Assembly: GCF_900163635.1 (NCBI RefSeq)
Contig: NZ_FUID01000082.1
Span: forward strand, 1 to 64,000
Direction: 5' to 3'
Source of the DNA: Leucobacter sp. 7(1)
GTDB taxonomy: Bacteria > Actinomycetota > Actinomycetes > Actinomycetales > Microbacteriaceae
DNA: 64,000 bases
Shown here: positions 33,612-42,555 of the stretch, one piece after another
Position numbering within the stretch: position 1 is the stretch's first letter
Layout of the letters: every line of letters starts with the position of its first letter
Notes under the pieces: model-generated
The model's database searches: none
What the model saw: the letters and a program-made list of their open reading frames with translations, nothing else
Told to the model about the DNA's origin: nothing
Program-made: the position numbers and the translations under genes

Positions 33612-35273
33612 ATGGCAGTCCAGAGCCACGACCCCAGCCTCTACGAGCATCGCGACCAGGTCCCGGTCCGGCGTGCACTCATCTCTGTGAGTGACAAGAC
33701 CCGGCTGCTCGACCTCGCGAGCGCGCTCGCTGCGGCGGGGGTGGAGATCGTATCGACCGGTTCCACCGCGTCGACGATCCGTGAGGCGGGACACGCCGTC
33801 ACCGATGTGGCCGAGGTCACCGGATTCGCTGAGGCACTCGATGGTCGCGTGAAGACGCTGCACCCCGCTGTGCACTCCGGTCTGCTCGCCGATCTTCGGC
33901 TCGCCGACCACCGTGCCCAGCTGGAGCAGCTCGGCTTCGCGCCCTTCGAGCTTGTTGTGGTCAACCTGTACCCGTTCGAGGAGACCGTCGCGTCCGGCAA
34001 GCCCGCTGCAGACGTGATCGAGAACGTGGACATCGGAGGGCCCGCGATGGTCCGCGCCACCGCGAAGAACCACGCGAACGCCGCAATCGTTGTCTCGCCC
34101 GCGCGCTACGACGAGGTGATCTCGGCAGTGCAGGCCGGTGGCACCACGCTCGAGCTGCGCCGCTCGCTTGCCACCGAGGCGTTTGTGCACACCGCACAGT
34201 ATGATGCCGCCGTCGCGAACTGGTTCCTGGACCAGGAGGATCTGGGCTGGGGTGCCGCTCCGGTGCTGCCGGAGGCCGAGGACACCGGCGACGAGATCGA
34301 CAGCATCTTTGCCGAAACTGACGGCTACGTTGGCTACGAGGTGTTCGGGCTGCGCGAGGCTGTACTGCGCTACGGCGAAAACAGCCACCAGCGCGCGGCG
34401 TTGTTCACCGAGAACGAGGGGGCGGGGATCGCACAGGCGAGCCAGCTCCACGGCAAAGAAATGTCGTACAACAACTACGTGGACGCGGATGCCGCGCTGC
34501 GGGCCGCGTACGACCACGAGCGCCCCGCCGTCGCGATCATCAAGCACGCAAACCCCTGTGGCGTTGCCGTAGCACCCGAGGGTGCCGCGGATCCCATTGC
34601 TGCCGCGCACAAGCTCGCACACGCCTGCGATCCGGTGTCTGCGTTTGGCGGCGTGATCGCCGCAAACCGCACCGTCACCCAGGAGATGGCCGAGACTGTC
34701 GCCGACATCTTCACTGAGGTCGTCGTGGCACCCGGCTTCGAGCCGGAGGCACTCGCGATCCTCAGCCAGAAGAAGAACATCCGTCTGCTCGTCCTGCCCA
34801 ACGACTTCGAGCCGAACCCTGTCGAAATGCGCCAAGTTTCGGGCGGTTTCCTGCTCCAGGACGCCGACCGCCACTTTGCGGCAGCGAGCGACTGGGAGCT
34901 CGCGACGGGCACCCCGGTGGATGCCGAGACGCTTGCCGAACTTGAGTTCGCGTGGCGCGCGTGCCGCGCGGTGAAGTCGAACGGCATCATTCTGACACAC
35001 GGCGGCGCATCCGTCGGCGTGGGCATGGGTCAGGTGAACCGCGTTGATTCGTGCCGCCTTGCGGTGGAACGTGCCGGCGACCGCGCCGCAGGATCCGTGG
35101 CCGCGTCCGACGCCTTCTTCCCCTTTGCGGACGGCCTGCAGGTGCTCTTGGACGCCGGCGTGCGCGCGGTTGTGCAGCCGGGTGGTTCCGTGCGCGATGC
35201 CGAGGTCATCGCGGCGGCAGAGGCCGCCGGAGTGGCGATGTACTTCACGGGAGAACGTCACTTCTTCCACTAA
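33612..35273 (+). CDS. purH: Bifunctional AICAR formyltransferase/IMP cyclohydrolase
   Basis: This 553-residue enzyme carries out the last two steps of IMP synthesis. The N-terminal MGS-like cyclohydrolase domain has [14 protein letters not shown]-type STGSTASTI and [14 protein letters not shown]. The C-terminal formyltransferase domain has [10 protein letters not shown], the catalytic KHANPCG, and [10 protein letters not shown]. The end ([10 protein letters not shown]) is the family's usual C-terminus. ATG 33612 was chosen because AAGGAG (33602-33607) precedes it; the open frame upstream overlaps purN and is not coding. Confidence 0.97.
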   Translation: MAVQSHDPSLYEHRDQVPVRRALISVSDKTRLLDLASALAAAGVEIVSTGSTASTIREAGHAVTDVAEVTGFAEALDGRVKTLHPAVHSGLLADLRLADHRAQLEQLGFAPFELVVVNLYPFEETVASGKPAADVIENVDIGGPAMVRATAKNHANAAIVVSPARYDEVISAVQAGGTTLELRRSLATEAFVHTAQYDAAVANWFLDQEDLGWGAAPVLPEAEDTGDEIDSIFAETDGYVGYEVFGLREAVLRYGENSHQRAALFTENEGAGIAQASQLHGKEMSYNNYVDADAALRAAYDHERPAVAIIKHANPCGVAVAPEGAADPIAAAHKLAHACDPVSAFGGVIAANRTVTQEMAETVADIFTEVVVAPGFEPEALAILSQKKNIRLLVLPNDFEPNPVEMRQVSGGFLLQDADRHFAAASDWELATGTPVDAETLAELEFAWRACRAVKSNGIILTHGGASVGVGMGQVNRVDSCRLAVERAGDRAAGSVAASDAFFPFADGLQVLLDAGVRAVVQPGGSVRDAEVIAAAEAAGVAMYFTGERHFFH

Positions 35274-35354
35274 TCGTTCGCGGGCCCGAGCCCGCGCCGT
35301 CCCGCACACCCGTGTCGGGAGACTCACTCGCAGGGATGGAAAGGGAACACTGTC

Positions 35355-35708
35355 ATGGAAATTGTGAAGGGCATCCTCGTGGTGCTGCACCTCGTCGGAT
35401 TCGGCGCGGTCTTCGGCAGCACACTGGCGCAGTTGTCGCTCGTGAGGGAAGCGCGTGCGCGCATTACGCCGGGCATCCTGCACGGAGCGAATCTGCTGTT
35501 CGTCACCGGACTGCTGATCGTTGGATCGATCTACATGATGGGCGGCTCGCCGAACAACATGAAGATCGGTGTCAAGACGCTCGTGCTCATCGTGCTGATC
35601 GTCGTGATCCTTATGAATCGCAAGAAGGACAACGTGCCGGCCGGGGTGCTCGGCGCGATCGCCGGATTGTCACTTGTCAACGTCGCGCTGGCGGTGCTCT
35701 GGCACTAG
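35355..35708 (+). CDS. Small four-helix membrane protein
   Basis: The 117-residue protein has four hydrophobic helices (about 4-24, 42-62, 71-87, 95-115) with the short polar loops GSPNNMKIG and NRKKDNVP. I recognise no named family; proteins of this size and pattern are common after purH in Microbacteriaceae. GGAAAGGG (35338-35345) supports ATG 35355. A near-perfect 22-base hairpin follows at 35715-35760. Function is unknown. Confidence 0.8.
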   Translation: MEIVKGILVVLHLVGFGAVFGSTLAQLSLVREARARITPGILHGANLLFVTGLLIVGSIYMMGGSPNNMKIGVKTLVLIVLIVVILMNRKKDNVPAGVLGAIAGLSLVNVALAVLWH

Positions 35709-35714
35709 GGCCAA

Positions 35715-35760
35715 ATACAAACGGGGCGCGGGATCATGTGATCCCGCGCCCCGCTTGTAT
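35715..35760. terminator. Bidirectional terminator with 22-base arms
   Basis: Bases 35715-35736 pair with 35739-35760 with a single mismatch. The tip GATCATGTGATC will open to a small loop. A-rich and T-rich ends (ATACAA / TTGTAT) flank the GC core, so it can act for both converging genes. Confidence 0.88.
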
Positions 35761-35768
35761 GTTCCGGG

Positions 35769-36161
35769 TTACTTCGCCCGCTCGAGTGTTCCAATCTCAT
35801 CACCGGACTCGTTCCGCACGCTCAGGGTGTCACCCTGCACGGTTCCCGTGTGCGCCTGCGCCAGCCAGGTGTCGACGTCCTCGCAGAACATCATCGTCGA
35901 GTGCATGACTCCGAAATCGATGGTGCCATTCTCGAGCGTGTAGGAGCCGCCGATCACGTTGCAGCCGTCGCTCCCGCTGTAGTCGCCACTCGTGCCGTCG
36001 GCAACGGCGGTGAATGTGAGCGAGGGCTCGCCCCGGGTCTCGAGCGTGCCCCACGCCCCATCGACTGCCCCGGAGGCACCTGGGTTCGCGCAGGAGGCAA
36101 GGAGCAGGGCAGCAACGGTCGCGGTAAGCGCGCCGGCGATTCGCAAGATCGGAGTCTTCAT
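35769..36161 (-). CDS. META-domain (HslJ-like) lipoprotein
   Basis: The 130-residue precursor has a signal peptide with lipobox LASC (Cys24). The mature part has the META pattern: a strand with GAWGTLETRGEPSLTF, the GSDGCNVIGGSYTLENGTIDFG core, and MHSTMMFCEDVDTWL, with two cysteines. The family includes HslJ and DUF306 proteins, thought to act in the envelope with no known catalytic role. Start ATG 36161 fits the signal peptide; the frame is open further upstream but has no signal character. It lies just downstream of the aldehyde dehydrogenase terminator on the same strand. Confidence 0.85.
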   Translation of the reverse strand: MKTPILRIAGALTATVAALLLASCANPGASGAVDGAWGTLETRGEPSLTFTAVADGTSGDYSGSDGCNVIGGSYTLENGTIDFGVMHSTMMFCEDVDTWLAQAHTGTVQGDTLSVRNESGDEIGTLERAK

Positions 36162-36175
36162 ACTCTCATCGTAGG

Positions 36176-36226
36176 ACGAGAGCGGGCCGCCGCGGGTGAG
36201 AAATTCCCGCGGCGGCCCGCTCTCGT
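36176..36226 (-). terminator. Terminator of the aldehyde dehydrogenase gene
   Basis: Bases 36176-36196 are the exact complement of 36206-36226 (21 of 21), with a nine-base loop. It lies 15 bases beyond the aldehyde dehydrogenase stop and just upstream of the META lipoprotein gene. Confidence 0.9.
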
Positions 36227-36240
36227 TGTCTATCTGGTGG

Positions 36241-37758
36241 CTAGCGCCAGCGTGCGCCCCAGTTTTTTGATTCGCCCGCGGGGGCGATGGTCTGCGGCAC
36301 GCCGGCGGGGTTGAGGTCGCGGAGCGCATCGGGGAGGAACGCGTCGGGCGCGTTTTGGTAGGCGACGGGACGCATGAAGCGGCTGATCGCGGCGGTGCCG
36401 ACAGAGGTGCTCGTGTCGTTGGTTGTGGCGGGCCAGGGGCCGCCGTGCTGCTGTGCCGGGGTGACGGCAACGCCGGTGGACCAGCCGTTGAAGAGGACAC
36501 GTCCGACCTGCTGACTCAGCGCGGCAACAAGCGCGCGGAGCTCGGCAACGTTTGCCGTTTCGCCGGTGGCTTCCTCGGCGCTCAGGTGGATCGTGCCTGT
36601 CAAGTTGCCCTCGTAGAACTCGGGCATGAGCGCGGCGAGGTCCTCGCCCGCGGGGGTCTCCACAAGGATGGAAAGAGGGCCGAATGCCTCCTCGACGAGG
36701 GCCTCGGCGCTTGTGCGGAAGTCAGCGAGGCTGACGCTGACAACGGTCGGGGTGGCCCAGCCGTGGCCAGCCTCATCGAAGCGGATCCCGCCGGGCAGCA
36801 CGGCGGTGACGCCGGGGGCGTTCATGATCTCGGTGCGGCGCTCGTCGAAACTGCGGGCGATGCGGGGGTCGAGCAGGCGGTGTTCGGGCAGCTCGCCCGC
36901 GGCGTCCTGAAGTGCGGCCGCGAGTCCGGTGCCGGCCGGAACAAACACAAAGCCTGGCTTGGTGCAGAGCTGGCCGGCCGAGCCGGAAACGCTCGTGAGG
37001 AAGCCGGTGGCGATCTCTTCCGCGCGCTCGGCGATAGCGTCAGCGGTGATGAACACGGGGTTCACGCTGCCGAGCTCGCCGTAGAACGGGATGGGAGCGG
37101 GGCGGCTTGCCGCGATGTCGGCGAGCAGGCGGCCCACGGCGATCGAACCGGTGAACGCGCCTGCTTTGATGCGTGCGTCTTTGAGGACGGCGACGCCGGC
37201 CTCGCGGCCGTGGATGAGCTGGAACGTGCCCTCGGGCATGCCCGCTGCCGCGAGGGCCTCGGTCGCGACGGCTGCGGTGGCGTCGGAAAGCTCAGGGTGC
37301 CCCGAGTGCGCTTTCACAATAAGGGGGCAGCCCGCGGCGAGGATTGCCGCGGAATCGCCGCCCATAACGGAAAACGCGAACGGGAAGTTCGAGGCGGAGA
37401 AGTTGATGACGGGGCCGACCGGGAGGTGGGTGCGGCGGATGTCGGGGCGCACGCCGAGCGCGAAGTCGGGGTCGGCGTGGTCGATGCGGGCGTCGAGGTA
37501 ACCGCCGTCCACGAGGGTGTCCGCGAACAGGCGCAATTGCACGGCGGTGCGGGTGACCTCTCCGGTGAGACGCACCTCGGTGAGCCCGGTTTCGCGCATG
37601 CCGATGGCGACAAGGGCGGGCTTGTGTGCTTCGAGCGCATCCGCGACGGCGACGATTGCGCGGGCGCGGTGTTCGGGGGTGGTGGCGGCGAACGCCGGGG
37701 CCGCGGCGGCAGCGCTCGCGACGACGGCCTCAAGTTCGGGGGAGAGGATCTCGGTCAT
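36241..37758 (-). CDS. NADP-type aldehyde dehydrogenase (2-oxoglutarate semialdehyde family)
   Basis: This 505-residue enzyme has the aldehyde dehydrogenase fold with catalytic Cys265 (GSAGQLCTKPG) and general base Glu228 (FYGELGS). NFSASNFPFAFS and HGREAG place it in the 2,5-dioxovalerate/2-oxoglutarate semialdehyde group rather than betaine or succinate semialdehyde enzymes. It oxidises an aldehyde to an acid with NAD(P) in the cytoplasm. ATG 37758 is preferred over GTG 37770, because the GTGAAGGAC at the latter contains the ribosome site. It could oxidise aldehydes from the neighbouring amine cluster, but a sugar-acid role is equally possible for this family. Confidence 0.88.
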   Translation of the reverse strand: MTEILSPELEAVVASAAAAAPAFAATTPEHRARAIVAVADALEAHKPALVAIGMRETGLTEVRLTGEVTRTAVQLRLFADTLVDGGYLDARIDHADPDFALGVRPDIRRTHLPVGPVINFSASNFPFAFSVMGGDSAAILAAGCPLIVKAHSGHPELSDATAAVATEALAAAGMPEGTFQLIHGREAGVAVLKDARIKAGAFTGSIAVGRLLADIAASRPAPIPFYGELGSVNPVFITADAIAERAEEIATGFLTSVSGSAGQLCTKPGFVFVPAGTGLAAALQDAAGELPEHRLLDPRIARSFDERRTEIMNAPGVTAVLPGGIRFDEAGHGWATPTVVSVSLADFRTSAEALVEEAFGPLSILVETPAGEDLAALMPEFYEGNLTGTIHLSAEEATGETANVAELRALVAALSQQVGRVLFNGWSTGVAVTPAQQHGGPWPATTNDTSTSVGTAAISRFMRPVAYQNAPDAFLPDALRDLNPAGVPQTIAPAGESKNWGARWR

Positions 37759-37937
37759 GGTGTCCTTCACAGGTCAAGAAGCGGGGTGCTCTGCCGGTTC
37801 GGTGAAATCCTCCGCAGCCGAGTGCGGGGCCGAACAGCGTGGCTGAGCGTTAGTCTGCCACGCGATCCGGCCCCGCCGCCGTGTGCACTCTGACCAGTCC
37901 CGCCGGCGCGGGCTGTGCGGGAGCGCAGTGGCGGGAG

Positions 37938-38963
37938 CTACGCCGTTTTCGGCTGCTGTTGGGTAATGCAGTGGATTCCGCCGCCACGGGCGAAGAGCGG
38001 CCGGGCGTCGATCCCGATCACTGTGCGGCCTGGGTACACCTCGCGCAGGATCGCAAGTGCCCGCTCGTCTGCGGGGTCGTCGAACGCGCACGCAAGCACT
38101 GCGCCATTGATGACAACGTGGTTGATGTAGCTGTAGTCGACGAAGCCTTCGGCGTCGCGCAGCGCCGCGGGTGCGGGCATGTCGATGATCTCGAAGTGTG
38201 CGGAGGTATCCGTGCGGTACTGCTCGGCAACGCGACGGTTGGTCCGCGCGATCTCGTGGTCCGGATGTGACGTGGCGTTCTGCTGGTGCATCAGCAGTAC
38301 GTCGGGAGTGGTAAACGCGGCCAAGATGTCTGAGTGGCCGCGGGTGCCAAACGTCTCGTGGTCGCGCGTCAGGCCACGCGGCAGCCACAGGAAGCTCTCC
38401 GCGCCGATGGTGCGCTGCAGCTCAGCCTCGACCTGTTCCTGGCTCCAGCCCGGATTGCGGCCCGGATCGAGCTGCACGGTTTTTGTCACCACAACGCGAC
38501 CCGTGCCGTCGACCTGGATGCCGCCGCCCTCGTTGGTCATCTGGGAATCGATGAGTTCGGCCCCGGCCGCCTCGGCGACGATGCGGCCGATGTGCTGGTC
38601 ATGCTCCCAGCTCGCCCAGTCCTGTCCACCCCAGCCGTTGAACACGTAGTTCACCGCGCCCAGTCGACCGTCATCGCCGATCACGAAGCTCGGGCCGATG
38701 TCACGCATCCACGCGTCATCCAGCGGGGCGACGATGCGGTCGATCTGGCCGGCGAGGTACCGTGCCGCGACGGCCTCGTCGCCCGGGTTCACCACGACGG
38801 TGACGGCCTCGTGCTCGCTCGCGGCGTTCGCGACGGCGGCCCAGGTGCTGCGCGCCTCTTCGACCTCCGCCTCGGTTTCGCCCAGCGTGTAGCCGCTTGT
38901 GGGCCAGGCCAGCCAGAGGCGTTCCTGCTCGTGTCCTTCGATTGGCATGCGCCAGGTTGTCAT
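37938..38963 (-). CDS. Agmatine deiminase family protein
   Basis: This 341-residue protein belongs to the peptidylarginine/agmatine deiminase fold. Substrate and catalytic segments are present: DDAWMRDIGP, TNEGGGIQVDG, RGHSDILAAF (catalytic His) and the nucleophile Cys332 in GGGIHCITQQ. Agmatine deiminase makes N-carbamoylputrescine from agmatine. The companion N-carbamoylputrescine amidohydrolase is not in this window. ATG 38963 has GAAGGAG upstream. The gene lies 180 bases upstream of the aldehyde dehydrogenase gene on the same strand and next to polyamine-type genes, which supports a role in amine supply. Some family members act on other guanidino compounds. Confidence 0.9.
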   Translation of the reverse strand: MTTWRMPIEGHEQERLWLAWPTSGYTLGETEAEVEEARSTWAAVANAASEHEAVTVVVNPGDEAVAARYLAGQIDRIVAPLDDAWMRDIGPSFVIGDDGRLGAVNYVFNGWGGQDWASWEHDQHIGRIVAEAAGAELIDSQMTNEGGGIQVDGTGRVVVTKTVQLDPGRNPGWSQEQVEAELQRTIGAESFLWLPRGLTRDHETFGTRGHSDILAAFTTPDVLLMHQQNATSHPDHEIARTNRRVAEQYRTDTSAHFEIIDMPAPAALRDAEGFVDYSYINHVVINGAVLACAFDDPADERALAILREVYPGRTVIGIDARPLFARGGGIHCITQQQPKTA

Positions 38964-39039
38964 CGGGGGCTCCTTCGGGAAGGGTCGGGGGCCACTGCCG
39001 CCAATGTTACTGGGTGAGTGACCAATAAGGAAGCGCGGC

Positions 39040-39051
39040 TAAGCTGTGGGG
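39040..39051 (+). promoter_or_regulatory. -10 box of a leaderless promoter
   Basis: TAAGCT at 39040-39045 ends six bases before ATG 39052. An in-frame GTG at 39046 is too close to the box to be translated. Confidence 0.45.
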
Positions 39052-39411
39052 ATGCACACAGGAGTGAAAGCCGCAGTCCAGCTCTATATCGACGGATGCG
39101 CGGCGGCGGATCCCAGCAGAGTCGCTGACGCCTTTGATGCGGGGGCGGTGATGTGGGGATACCTGGGAAGCGAATACGTCACGATGACCGGTGCGGAATT
39201 CGCGACGCAGGTTGTCGGGACGGCCGTGCCCGCAGGGCCGGAGTATCGCGCGGAGATTCAGCGCATTGAGGTGACGGGGAAAGTTGCCTCCGCGGTTCTC
39301 GTGGAATCCGGATTCCTCGGCGCAGACTTTCGCAATGAACTGGGGCTCGTCGAGCGCGACGGGCGCTGGCGGATCGTGAGCAAGGTGTTCACGACGCTCG
39401 CTGCGGAGTAA
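39052..39411 (+). CDS. NTF2-like (SnoaL/lumazine-binding type) protein
   Basis: The 119-residue soluble protein has the NTF2-like cone pattern: an N-terminal helix (VKAAVQLYIDGCAAADPSRVADAF), FDAGAVMWGYLGSEYV, a long beta section and the closing LVERDGRWRIVSKVF. Such proteins bind small ligands or act as accessory enzymes. The start is ATG 39052 behind a leaderless promoter. A cupin gene follows 99 bases later. It stands divergent from agmatine deiminase. The ligand is unknown. Confidence 0.78.
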   Translation: MHTGVKAAVQLYIDGCAAADPSRVADAFDAGAVMWGYLGSEYVTMTGAEFATQVVGTAVPAGPEYRAEIQRIEVTGKVASAVLVESGFLGADFRNELGLVERDGRWRIVSKVFTTLAAE

Positions 39412-39510
39412 TTCACGCGCTGTGCACGAATGACGTGCGCGAAAACCTTCACCGTATGTAGGATATGTGCGACCGGGTTCAGAGTGGACCCCGGAGCGAT
39501 GGAGGTTGCA

Positions 39511-39867
39511 GTGACGCAGCATGTACGAGTGTCCGAGGTATTCGAGCGTATTCCCGCGGCGGGTCCGCTGGAGGCCCCGCTCGGTGTCTCGACGACGGGA
39601 CCGACGAACACCTGGCTCGAAGAGTTTACGACGGATAGTGAGCGCGGGATCCACACGGGCTTCTGGCGCTGCGATCCCGGAGTATCCGAGTGGAACTTTG
39701 ACGGAATGGGTGAGGTGATCCACGTCCTTGCCGGCCGGATGACCGTCACTGAGAACGGCGGAACACCGGTCGAGCTCGGCCCGGGCGACGTCGCCTCCTT
39801 CCCCGATGGATGGCGGGGGACGTGGGAGATTACGGAGGCGTTGGAGAAATTCTACGTGATGCTCTAG
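39511..39867 (+). CDS. Cupin (EutQ/DUF861-like) protein
   Basis: This 118-residue protein has a single cupin barrel. FWRCDPGVSEWNFDG, GEVIHVLAGRMTV and PGDVASFPDGWRGTWEI are the usual motifs of the cupin_3 (DUF861) group, which is often encoded beside polyamine or amino-acid catabolic genes. Metal ligands are partly missing: the first motif has no typical HxH. GTG 39511 is chosen because GGAGG (39501-39505) stands five bases upstream; ATG 39499 has only a poorly spaced site. A 20-base hairpin follows at 39881-39923. Confidence 0.82.
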   Translation: MTQHVRVSEVFERIPAAGPLEAPLGVSTTGPTNTWLEEFTTDSERGIHTGFWRCDPGVSEWNFDGMGEVIHVLAGRMTVTENGGTPVELGPGDVASFPDGWRGTWEITEALEKFYVML

Positions 39868-39880
39868 CGGGCAATCGTCG

Positions 39881-39923
39881 CAACCGGGGCCGGGTATCCA
39901 GTGTGGATCCCCGGCCCCGGTTG
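39881..39923 (+). terminator. Terminator of the cupin gene
   Basis: Bases 39881-39900 pair with 39904-39923 with one mismatch and a three-base loop (stem CAACCGGGGCCGGG). It is followed by TGTGTCTGTG. It lies 13 bases after the cupin stop. Confidence 0.85.
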
Positions 39924-40119
39924 TGTCTGTGACTCGGGAATCGGTTCACAAATGGGTCTTATTCATGCATTGACAAATGAATTTTGTAGAAACGGCACGG
40001 AATTGACGCACTCTTTCTTCTAATGGCTTGCCGATAAAAACATCTAGATGTAGGTTGAATCTAGTTCTCGCTGGCGAGGACGCCCGAACCGTCGACGTAC
40101 AAGGGAGTACTCAGCGACC
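39924..40119 (+). promoter_or_regulatory. AT-rich control region upstream of the permease gene
   Basis: From about 39950 to 40070 base composition drops well below the GC level of the neighbours (for example TGACAAATGAATTTTGTAG and AATGGCTTGCCGAT). ATGCATTGACAAATGAA at 39964-39980 includes TTGACA (39969-39974), the best -35-like box in the window; TAGAAA (39986-39991) follows at short spacing and TAGATG (40044-40049) lies further on. No reading frame is evident. It probably holds the regulated promoter of the permease and hydrolase genes. Confidence 0.45.
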
Positions 40120-41616
40120 ATGTCACACGAAAATACAGTCCTCGAGCATGACGAGGATGCCGCGCACCTCGCGTCCCTCGGCTACTCATACGACACGACG
40201 TTCAAGCGGGAGATGAGCTTCTGGGGCAACGTGTCCCTCGGATTCACCTACCTCTCGCCCATCGCCGGCATCTACTCGATGTTCGCGATCTCCCTCGGCC
40301 AAGCCGGCCCGCCGATGGCTTGGGCGCTTGTCATCGCCCTCGTTGGCCAGTTCTTTGTGGCCCTCATCTTCGGTGAGGTCGTCTCGAACTATCCGGTCGC
40401 CGGCGGAGTGTATCCCTGGTCCCGGCGCCTCTGGGGGCGCAAGTGGGCGTGGATGAACGGCTGGATCTACGTTGTCGCCCTTGTCGGAACGATTGCCGCG
40501 GTCGCCTACGGTGCCGCGCCGTTCATTGCCTCGGTCTTCGGGACCGAGCTGGGCGCCGGGGGTACGGTGCTTGTCGCACTCGGCACCCTCGTGATCGCCA
40601 CGATCCTGAACTTCTCAGGCACCAAGGTGCTCAGCCTCGCGGCGACCGTCGGCCTGATCGCAGAGATGATCGGGGCCGTGGTGATTAGCCTCTACCTTGT
40701 GCTCTTCCACCGACAGCACGACTTCTCGATCTTCTTCGACAATCAGGGCATCGGAAATGATGCTCCCGGCGGGTACCTCGGTGCCTTCGCCGCGGCCGCG
40801 CTCATCGGTATGTTCGCCTACTACGGCTTCGAAGCCAACGGTGACGTTGCGGAAGAAATCAAGGATCCGAGCCGTCGCGTTCCCAAGGCGATGCGCATGA
40901 CGCTATACATCGGCGGTTTTGCCGCGAACCTGCTTGTATTCTCGCTCGTGCTGGCGGTGCCCGACTTCCAGGCCGTCGCGAGTGGTGAGGACGCCGATCC
41001 CATTGGTGCGATGCTGCACAACGCATTCGGCCCGATCTTCCCCGTCGTCATGTTTGTGATCGTCGTCGCATTCCTCTCCTGCATCACGAGCCTGCAGGCC
41101 GCCGCGAGCCGCCTCATCTACTCGATGGGCCGAGATGGCTTCCTCCCGGCGTCCCACTTCCTCGCAAAGTTCAATGAGCGTCGCCACGTGCCGCACAACG
41201 CGCTGCTCATGGCTGCGCTCTTCCCGGCGGCCGTCGTTGTGTTCTCGCTGCTGCTCGAGAATGCGCTCACTGCAATGGTGGGCTTTGGCACCGTCGGTAT
41301 CTACATGGGCTTCCAGATGGTCGTGCTCGCCGCACTTCGAGCTCGGATCATGGGGTGGAAGCCCGCCGGGAAGTTCCGCCTTGGTGCCTGGGCCTACCCA
41401 GTGAACATCATTGCGCTCGTCTGGGGCGTCGCCGCTGTGGCGAACATCCTCTGGCCGCGCCCCACGGGTGGCGGCTGGGCGGAGGACTACCTGCTCATCA
41501 TGACCACCGTCGGCGTCATTGCCGTCGGCTGGATCTACATGCTCGTATCCAAGGCGTACCAGCGCGGTGACGCGCCGGCCGCCGATGCGAGTGGCCCCAT
41601 CAAGACCGTCCGCTAA
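40120..41616 (+). CDS. APC-family amino acid/polyamine permease
   Basis: The 498-residue protein has about twelve membrane helices of the APC superfamily. It begins with the typical MSFWGNVSLGFTYLSPIAGIYSMF helix and includes NYPVAGGVYPWSRRLWG and YYGFEANGDVAEEIKDPSRRVPKAM. The last two are seen in GABA, putrescine and amine permeases. It carries its substrate inward in symport or exchange across the cytoplasmic membrane. AAGGGAG (40101-40107) is a distant ribosome site for ATG 40120. It is followed by the gamma-glutamyl hydrolase gene, separated by a perfect hairpin (41627-41670). Uptake of the amine handled by the cluster is inferred. Confidence 0.9.
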   Translation: MSHENTVLEHDEDAAHLASLGYSYDTTFKREMSFWGNVSLGFTYLSPIAGIYSMFAISLGQAGPPMAWALVIALVGQFFVALIFGEVVSNYPVAGGVYPWSRRLWGRKWAWMNGWIYVVALVGTIAAVAYGAAPFIASVFGTELGAGGTVLVALGTLVIATILNFSGTKVLSLAATVGLIAEMIGAVVISLYLVLFHRQHDFSIFFDNQGIGNDAPGGYLGAFAAAALIGMFAYYGFEANGDVAEEIKDPSRRVPKAMRMTLYIGGFAANLLVFSLVLAVPDFQAVASGEDADPIGAMLHNAFGPIFPVVMFVIVVAFLSCITSLQAAASRLIYSMGRDGFLPASHFLAKFNERRHVPHNALLMAALFPAAVVVFSLLLENALTAMVGFGTVGIYMGFQMVVLAALRARIMGWKPAGKFRLGAWAYPVNIIALVWGVAAVANILWPRPTGGGWAEDYLLIMTTVGVIAVGWIYMLVSKAYQRGDAPAADASGPIKTVR

Positions 41617-41626
41617 GAAATCCCGA

Positions 41627-41670
41627 CGCGGGAGCGCCCTCGGCCCGATCGGGCCGAGGGCGCTCCCGCG
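41627..41670 (+). terminator. Perfect 44-base palindrome between permease and hydrolase genes
   Basis: Bases 41627-41648 are the exact complement of 41649-41670, with no spacer; the central GATC will form the loop. It stands 11 bases after the permease stop and 28 bases before the hydrolase start. It either ends the permease transcript or partly attenuates the hydrolase gene. Confidence 0.85.
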
Positions 41671-41697
41671 CCCGGGCACCTCAGAAAGGCTCTGCAT

Positions 41698-42489
41698 ATG
41701 TCAGATCTCGCTGTCGATCCCGCCCCGTTCCTCGCCACAGCGGGGGAGCGCGCGGATGGCCCGCTGATCCCGATGGTTGTCTCGTTGACGTTCCCCGGGA
41801 TGGATCGGGGTGCGCATGACCTGCAAGATTCCTTCACGCGGATCGCCTTTGATGCGGTTCGTGCGGCGGGTGGTCGGCCACGCCTTGTGGATTCCGCGGA
41901 TCCGGCGCGAGCCGAGCACGCCGCGCTGCTCGCGGAGGCCGACGGGATCGTGTTTCTGGGCGGGGGTGACGTTGCCGGTGCCTGCTACGGGTACGACGGG
42001 CAGCCGCCCGCGAACGAGTACGGGGTGGATCAGCGCGCCGACGAGTTTTGCCTTGCGGCGATCCAGGACAGCGTGGCGCGGGATCTTCCGACGCTCGCGA
42101 TCTGTCGCGGCTCGCAGCTCCTCAGCGTCGCGTTCGGCGGCACGCTCATCCCCGACATCGAGAACTGGCAACTGCACCGTGGGCAGTCGCCGCTCTTCAT
42201 TGACGAGGAGGTGCTGCTCGAACCGGGATCGGAGATCGCGCGGATCCTGGGGCGCACTGCAGTTACTGTCCGAAACGGGCACCATCAGGCCGTGGCGACC
42301 GTGGGGCCGGAGCTTCGCGTAAGCGCGCGTGCCCACGACGGGATCATCGAGGGGACTGAGCATCGCCTCGCGAGCTGGGTCGTCGGTGTGCAGTGGCATC
42401 CGGAGGAGCCCGCCGCGAACCCGGAGGATCGGGCGCGGATCTTTGGCGAGGTCGTGGCGCGAGCCAGGACGCGGGCCGCAGCGCGGTAA
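41698..42489 (+). CDS. Gamma-glutamyl-gamma-aminobutyrate hydrolase family protein (first copy)
   Basis: This 263-residue class I glutamine amidotransferase-fold hydrolase resembles PuuD. The triad is intact: Cys136 (LAICRGSQ), His234 and Glu236 (QWHPEE). FLGGGDVAGACYG (87-99) and NGHHQAV fit the PuuD group. PuuD cleaves gamma-glutamyl-GABA to glutamate and GABA. GAAAGG (41683-41688) precedes ATG 41698. It follows the permease gene and converges on flavodoxin. With the second copy at 48 kb and the ligase at 46 kb it makes the case for gamma-glutamylated intermediates. Confidence 0.9.
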   Translation: MSDLAVDPAPFLATAGERADGPLIPMVVSLTFPGMDRGAHDLQDSFTRIAFDAVRAAGGRPRLVDSADPARAEHAALLAEADGIVFLGGGDVAGACYGYDGQPPANEYGVDQRADEFCLAAIQDSVARDLPTLAICRGSQLLSVAFGGTLIPDIENWQLHRGQSPLFIDEEVLLEPGSEIARILGRTAVTVRNGHHQAVATVGPELRVSARAHDGIIEGTEHRLASWVVGVQWHPEEPAANPEDRARIFGEVVARARTRAAAR

Positions 42490-42494
42490 CGCAA

Positions 42495-42547
42495 CGCCGA
42501 AGGGGGCCTTGCCGGTGGATCCATCACCGGCAAGGCCCCCTTCGGCG
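42495..42547. terminator. Perfect bidirectional terminator, 23-base arms
   Basis: Bases 42495-42517 are the exact complement of 42525-42547, with a seven-base loop. It lies between the converging hydrolase and flavodoxin genes, six bases from the first stop and nine from the other. Confidence 0.92.
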
Positions 42548-42555
42548 TGACTCGA

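Noticed and set aside
33576-35483. Minus-strand frame opposite purH
   Set aside because: It is antisense to a complete purH gene, His/Arg/Val-rich, with no motif.
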